Shown here: piece by piece, positions 60,471 through 64,000 of the stretch
Layout of the letters: each line of letters opens with the position of its first letter
Position numbering within the stretch: the stretch's first letter is position 1
Assembly (NCBI GenBank): GCA_015075185.1
Contig: JABTUW010000006.1
Coordinates: 372,001-436,000 of the forward strand
Source of the DNA: Anaerolineales bacterium
GTDB taxonomy: Bacteria; Chloroflexota; Anaerolineae; 4572-78; J111
DNA: 64,000 nucleotides
Direction: 5' to 3'
Translations under genes and position numbers: made by a program
The notes under the pieces: generated by a model
Database searches by the model: none
Told to the model about the DNA's origin: nothing
What the model saw: the letters and a program-made list of their open reading frames with translations, nothing else

Positions 60471-60896
60471 ATGCAAAAAATGACTCCCGCCGAATATCGC
60501 AGCTTTTTGCTTGATCGCGCTCGCACCGCCAAATTGGCCACGGTGCGGGCCGATGGCCGGCCACACGTCGCCCCGATCTGGTTTGACTTGGACGGTGACA
60601 CGCTGGTCTTCACCACCTGGCATAGGTCGGTCAAAGCGGCCAATCTCCACCATGACCCGCGCGTGTGCCTCTGCGTGGACGACGAAGCGCCGCCCTTCAG
60701 TTTTGTCCAAATTGAGGGTACCACGACGATCTCTGAGAACCTCGACGACCTGCGCCACTGGGCCACCCGGATTGCCGGCCGCTACATGGGCCTTGATCAG
60801 GCCGACGCCTTTGGCCGGCGCAACGCGGTTCCCGGTGAACTTCTGGTTCGCGTCACGCCAACCAAGATTGTAGCCCAGAAGAATATCTCCGATTGA
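60471..60896 (+). CDS. PPOX-class (pyridoxamine-phosphate-oxidase-fold) flavin/F420-dependent protein
   Basis: 141 residues; AAGGAGGT seven bases before the ATG. Split-barrel motifs: ATVRADGRPHVAPIWFDLDG, FTTWHRSVKAANLHHDPRVC and VQIEGTTTI. These match the small PPOX-class oxidoreductases that bind FMN or coenzyme F420. F420 use is common in Chloroflexota and Actinomycetota but cannot be proved here. Substrate unknown. Single gene with its own ribosome site. Confidence 0.85.
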   Translation: MQKMTPAEYRSFLLDRARTAKLATVRADGRPHVAPIWFDLDGDTLVFTTWHRSVKAANLHHDPRVCLCVDDEAPPFSFVQIEGTTTISENLDDLRHWATRIAGRYMGLDQADAFGRRNAVPGELLVRVTPTKIVAQKNISD

Positions 60897-60912
60897 TACC
60901 TATTCAGCTCCA

Positions 60913-61022
60913 TGTCATTTCGAGGCCGCAGGCCGAGAAATCCCTCTAAAGAAGCTGTTAAAAGTGCTTTGATCGGCTAAAATGTAATACTATAGGGATT
61001 TCTCCCTTCGGTCGAAATGACA
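60913..61022. repeat. Dispersed TGTCATTTCGAGGCC palindromic repeat, member 2
   Basis: TGTCATTTCGAGGCCGCAGG...GAGAAATCCC is mirrored by GGGATTTCTC...GGTCGAAATGACA. It is the same as the repeat at 34337-34417, but with a longer inner segment. It lies between convergent genes and overlaps the 3' end of the site-2 protease gene. Confidence 0.85.
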
Positions 61023-62258
61023 CTGCTTGCGTTCCGTGGATGATACACAAGCAGTGTCATTTTTATAGGGGTTGTAGAGGATTCGGCATAAACAGGATGA
61101 TGAAGATAAAATCATCAGGTAAGCCAGCAGCGTTCGCGGCAGCCCCAACGGGGGCAAATCGTTGAGGGGCGGGGGGTGGCCGGGGCCGATGACGAAGAAG
61201 ACCAGCAGCGCCCACAGCAGCCAGCCGCTCCACCAAAAAATCCCCAGGACAAACATCAGGCCCACCAGGGTCAAGCCCAGCCAGCGTGCTTTTTCTCCTA
61301 ACAGACAGTAAATAATATGGCCGCCGTCCAACTGTCCCACCGGCAGCAGATTCATGGCCGTGACAAACAGGCCAAACCAGGCGGCAAAAGCCAGTGAATT
61401 AATAAAAATATCGGTACCACCGCCCTGAGGTAGAACGCCAGCCAGGAGACGCAGAAACTCCTGCCAGAAGGGTAAATCGCCGTATTGGTCAAAGCTCGGC
61501 AGCAGTTGACCATGCAGCAGGTATTTAACGACCAGATAGAAAATCGAGTTACCTTCCAAAACCGAATTTTCACCTCGACTAATTTCCTGGACAGTGGAAT
61601 TGGCAACTCCCCAAAAAATCAGCGGGAAAGCAAAGATAAGGCCGCCCAGAGGGCCGGCCACGCCAATATCAAAGAGTTGCTTTTTGGTCTTGAACGGTTG
61701 TCGTAGTTGAATAAAAGCCCCCATAGTACCCACCGGCGAGATGAGAGGCAGAGGAATAAAGTAAGGGAGCGTTACTGCGACTCGATGGTGCTTGGCGGCA
61801 AAGTAGTGGCCAAACTCGTGAGCCAGCAAAATAGCCATCATAGCCAGCATCATGGGGACACCGCTTAACCACTGGGCCAGAGTTGCGGGAATGCATTGAC
61901 ATTCATTAATCGCGCCGGTGAACAGCACGGAGATAATCGTCACAACGGCCAGCCCCAAATTGATCCAGGGGTTGCTTTGCTTGGGTACAACAATGCCTGG
62001 CTGGGCAATCAGGGCGATTTGGCCATCGCGGTGGCGCAGGAGGGGTGTGTATTGGTGGGCGAACCAGCGCTCGGCGATCAGCTCATAGACGGCTTCGCTG
62101 TCGCGCATGAGCAGGTCACCTAAAAAGACGATGGTGCCTTGAGGGGCCTGGCGCGGCGTTTCGACGCTGTTGACCTGGAAAATCCCTTCAACATCAGCCC
62201 GGAGTTTGCCGAGGAGGGTCCCGTCGAGAATAACGTTTTCTTGCGGGCCTAAGGTCAT
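60990..62258 (-). CDS. Site-2 protease family (M50) membrane metalloprotease
   Basis: 422 residues. The zinc site HEFGH lies in a membrane helix (LLAHEFGHYFAAKHH, His147). The distal Asp motif LLPVGQLDGGHIIYCLLG is about 150 residues on. Six or more membrane helices surround these, and an N-terminal soluble part precedes them. Site-2 proteases cut membrane-bound regulators such as anti-sigma factors; the two anti-sigma/propeller proteins in this window could be substrates (inference). The last ten residues (HFDRREKSL) are read from the dispersed repeat, so the original stop has probably been lost or the end replaced. Confidence 0.92.
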   Translation of the reverse strand: MTLGPQENVILDGTLLGKLRADVEGIFQVNSVETPRQAPQGTIVFLGDLLMRDSEAVYELIAERWFAHQYTPLLRHRDGQIALIAQPGIVVPKQSNPWINLGLAVVTIISVLFTGAINECQCIPATLAQWLSGVPMMLAMMAILLAHEFGHYFAAKHHRVAVTLPYFIPLPLISPVGTMGAFIQLRQPFKTKKQLFDIGVAGPLGGLIFAFPLIFWGVANSTVQEISRGENSVLEGNSIFYLVVKYLLHGQLLPSFDQYGDLPFWQEFLRLLAGVLPQGGGTDIFINSLAFAAWFGLFVTAMNLLPVGQLDGGHIIYCLLGEKARWLGLTLVGLMFVLGIFWWSGWLLWALLVFFVIGPGHPPPLNDLPPLGLPRTLLAYLMILSSSSCLCRILYNPYKNDTACVSSTERKQCHFDRREKSL

Positions 62259-62266
62259 AGGGCTGC

Positions 62267-62503
62267 CTATAAATTCTCGGCCCGATTTTTGCGCACCACG
62301 GCAATGGCGCGGGCGATGGCGGTCAGGCGGTCGGAGGTAGCCTGGTCATTTTCGGCAGCATAGCGTTCAGTTTCGCTGTTGATGGTCTCAAAAAATTCTC
62401 CGTCAAAATCGTTGGAACTTTCTCTGATAATGGCCATCATTTCATGGTCATCCAGAGAATCCAGAATTAAATCTATCCAGGCTAAAGTTTCGGCTCGATT
62501 CAT
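62267..62503 (-). CDS. Hypothetical small protein, 78 aa
   Basis: ATG at 62503, 24 bp after the next gene upstream and 8 bp before the protease gene, so it is in one operon with both. The sequence is acidic at first (AWIDLILDSLDDHEMMAII), helical, with a basic end (RAIAVVRKNRAE). Composition and length suit a small regulatory or accessory protein. Not recognised. Confidence 0.65.
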   Translation of the reverse strand: MNRAETLAWIDLILDSLDDHEMMAIIRESSNDFDGEFFETINSETERYAAENDQATSDRLTAIARAIAVVRKNRAENL

Positions 62504-62527
62504 TGATCACTTTCCATTAAAGATTTT

Positions 62528-62884
62528 TTACTCGACCAGTTCCGGGTTGCTTTTTAGCAGTTCCATCCGGCGGATCTGATTCAGCGCCCGGCGTTGTTCC
62601 ACGCCTTGGGCGGCGCCTACGGCGATAAGTTGGGCAATAGATCGGGGCAAAAAGTCAATCAGGAGAGGTACTTCCTTAAGGTAGATGTTGATGGCTTGCT
62701 GTTCGTTGCCGGATTGGCGGCACAGTTTCAAGAAAGGTCGTTTGTCCGGCTCGGCGGCAGGATGCAGTTCGATGGCCAACTCGTCGTTAAGCTGTATTTT
62801 GGCAATCTTTTCCTTGTTCTCATGCAACCCGGCCACCACCAGCCGGGCACGCCAAAACCAGAATTTCAAGATATTGGGTTTCAT
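62528..62884 (-). CDS. Hypothetical protein, 118 aa
   Basis: ATG 62884 with AAAGGGA upstream; the longer frame to 62938 lacks a site. Starts MKPNILKFWFWRARLVVAG, which may form a short amphipathic helix; the middle has mixed strands and ends in an Arg/Leu-rich helix. Not recognised. First gene of the three-gene unit that ends with the site-2 protease. Confidence 0.6.
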   Translation of the reverse strand: MKPNILKFWFWRARLVVAGLHENKEKIAKIQLNDELAIELHPAAEPDKRPFLKLCRQSGNEQQAINIYLKEVPLLIDFLPRSIAQLIAVGAAQGVEQRRALNQIRRMELLKSNPELVE

Positions 62885-63028
62885 GCAAAAGTTCCCTTTG
62901 TTGGTTTGATTGATAGAAGTGTTGTTTAATCCTCCCAACCGTTACCCTAATATCCAAGCGCGGCTACAGGCCATGAGGAAAATGAGGTACAACCCAGAGG
63001 TGTTGAGGAGAATGTTAAAAAAGAGGCC

Positions 63029-63065
63029 AAAAAACGAAGACCGCCGACTTTTGCTGGCGGTCTTC
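63029..63065 (-). terminator. Rho-independent terminator after tRNA-Asn
   Basis: On the (-) strand, GAAGACCGCC/GGCGGTCTTC (63036-63045, 63056-63065) with a ten-base loop is followed by C and six Ts. It lies 17 bases after the 3' end of tRNA-Asn. Confidence 0.88.
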
Positions 63066-63082
63066 CCTCCCTGGCAGATAGG

Positions 63083-63155
63083 CTCCTCGGGGAAGACTCG
63101 AACTTCCAACCAACCGGTTAACAGCCGGCCGCTCTGCCGATTGAGCTACCGAGGA
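63083..63155 (-). tRNA. tRNA-Asn (anticodon GTT)
   Basis: 73 nt forming a full cloverleaf on the (-) strand: acceptor TCCTCGG/CCGAGGA, D stem GCTC/GAGC, anticodon stem GCCGG/CCGGT (one G-T) with loop CTGTTAA, T stem GGAAG/CTTCC with loop TTCGAGT, discriminator G. The CCA end is not encoded. It is preceded by the sigma-factor gene and followed by a terminator. Confidence 0.96.
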
Positions 63156-63229
63156 TTATCATTACGGCGTGCAAAATTAATCACAGCCTACGGTTTTTGA
63201 ATTATAGTCAACACGTCATCTTCGTCAAA

Positions 63230-64000
63230 TCAGCCCAGATAATCTCGTAACTTACGGCTGCGAATGGGATGGCGTAGTTTACGCAGGGCTTTGGCCTCAA
63301 TCTGCCGAATCCGCTCACGGGTAACACCAAACTCACTGCCTACCTCTTCCAGGGTTCGCCCCTGCCCGTCGGCCAAGCCAAAACGCATCTCTAAAACTTT
63401 GCGCTCCCGCTCGCTCAACGAATCGAGAATCTCATGTAACTGCTCCTTGAGCAGTTGTTTGGAGGCCGCATCCACCGGCCCCAACACGCTTTCATCTTCG
63501 ATGAAATCGCCCAGGTAGCTATTTTCTTCCGAACCGATGGGAGTTTCCAGCGACATTGGCTCCTGGGCAATGCGGATAATCCGGCGCACTTTGCTGGCCG
63601 CTCGCCGCCAGCGCCGCTCCAAAGCCGGGTCTATCGGTTGATTCCTTTCCAGGGCTTCTCTGACTGCCTGAGTATCTTCGGGCGAAAGCTGGTCCATTTC
63701 CAGAGCGATTTCTTTGGAGGTCGGTTCCCGGCCATTCTCCTGGAGCAGGCGGCGCTGGATGCGGACCAGGCGGTTGATTGTCTCGACCATATGCACCGGG
63801 ATACGGATGGTCCGGGCCTGATCGGCAATGGCCCGGCTGATGGCCTGGCGAATCCACCAGGTGGCGTAGGTTGAGAATTTGTAGCCCCGGCGGTGGTCGA
63901 ACTTCTCGACGGCCCGCAGCAGTCCAATGTTACCTTCCTGGATCAAATCCAGGAAGTTCATGCCGCGCCCGATATAACGCTTGGCAACACTGACGACCAG
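63230..64000 (-). CDS. rpoD: Group 1 (RpoD/SigA-type) sigma factor, N-terminal part outside window
   Basis: Frame open to the window edge (256 residues visible). Region 2 reads LVVSVAKRYIGRGMNFLDLIQEGN, GLLRAVEKFDHRRGYKFSTYATWWIRQAISRAIADQ (core binding and -10 recognition). Region 3 follows (about 70-150 of the visible part), and region 4 has DSLSERERKVLEMRFGL, TLEEVGSEFGVTRERIRQIEAKALRKLRHP (-35 helix-turn-helix). The end KLRDYL is characteristic. It is the main housekeeping sigma factor, or a close group 2 relative if the genome has more than one. Confidence 0.95.
   Translation of the reverse strand: MVVSVAKRYIGRGMNFLDLIQEGNIGLLRAVEKFDHRRGYKFSTYATWWIRQAISRAIADQARTIRIPVHMVETINRLVRIQRRLLQENGREPTSKEIALEMDQLSPEDTQAVREALERNQPIDPALERRWRRAASKVRRIIRIAQEPMSLETPIGSEENSYLGDFIEDESVLGPVDAASKQLLKEQLHEILDSLSERERKVLEMRFGLADGQGRTLEEVGSEFGVTRERIRQIEAKALRKLRHPIRSRKLRDYLG

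Overview
The window looks like chromosomal DNA of an uncultured or poorly described Chloroflexota bacterium, probably Anaerolineae-like. This is an inference from gene style; no rRNA is present to confirm it. The signs are many GAF/PAS histidine kinases, Thr-Pro-rich linkers on surface proteins, ECF sigma factors paired with zinc-finger anti-sigma proteins that carry extracytoplasmic beta-propellers, an F420/FMN-type PPOX protein, a group 1 sigma factor, and many short dispersed palindromic repeats between genes. Both window ends cut genes: a GAF protein at the left edge and the rpoD/sigA-type sigma factor at the right edge.

Layout. 1-10.0 kb (+): a signalling block. It holds a GAF protein tail, two tandem ABC-type substrate-binding lipoproteins without permease or ATPase, a Cache-HAMP-GAF-GAF sensor with no output domain, a membrane GAF histidine kinase, a threonine-synthase-like PLP enzyme fused to two receiver domains, and a single-domain receiver. 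10.0-13.1 kb (+): a Pro-rich four-TM membrane protein, a Trypco1 (CU044_2847-like) protein and an unknown 152-aa protein behind a duplicated promoter. 13.5-17.6 kb (+): cell-surface proteins (BNR propeller; PA14-PA14-lamin-tail). 17.7-21.0 kb (-): a hybrid histidine kinase and a methyltransferase. 21.2-28.3 kb (+): two paralogous ECF sigma/anti-sigma-PQQ-propeller pairs, between them a secreted protein and an RHH antitoxin followed by the stump of a PIN toxin, then a secreted WD40-like propeller protein. 28.4-30.7 kb (-): a NarL-type two-component pair. 31.1-37.4 kb (+): a Yip1 protein, a MacA/MacB-type exporter (three genes) and an SH3b/TolB-like lipoprotein.

37.5-43.6 kb (-): a sugar-phosphate gene set (DhaK, transaldolase, DhaL, CbbY-like HAD phosphatase, class II aldolase) headed by a HutC-type GntR regulator. 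Two copies of GTATAGAC lie in the regulator's upstream region. 43.8-47.4 kb (-): acyl-CoA dehydrogenase, 3-hydroxyacyl-CoA dehydrogenase and a beta-hydroxyacid dehydrogenase. 47.7-60.2 kb (+): an MFS transporter and a second signalling block. This block has a class III cyclase-ATPase protein split from its TPR half, a 1426-residue fusion of metallo-beta-lactamase fold, STAS, Ser/Thr kinase, AAA ATPase and TPR, then a 7TM-PAS-PAS histidine kinase with two receivers. 60.5-64 kb: a PPOX protein (+), then a site-2 protease, two small unknown proteins, tRNA-Asn and the sigma factor (all -).

The strongest leads are the PLP enzyme with two receiver domains, the MBL-STAS-kinase-ATPase-TPR fusion beside the split cyclase-ATPase/TPR gene, the duplicated anti-sigma/PQQ-propeller modules, and the GntR-controlled ketose/triose cluster with a visible operator. 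Several families of palindromic repeats sit in intergenic DNA, and two appear to have been captured into, or next to, reading frames. All functions are from reading motifs by eye; no database search was run.
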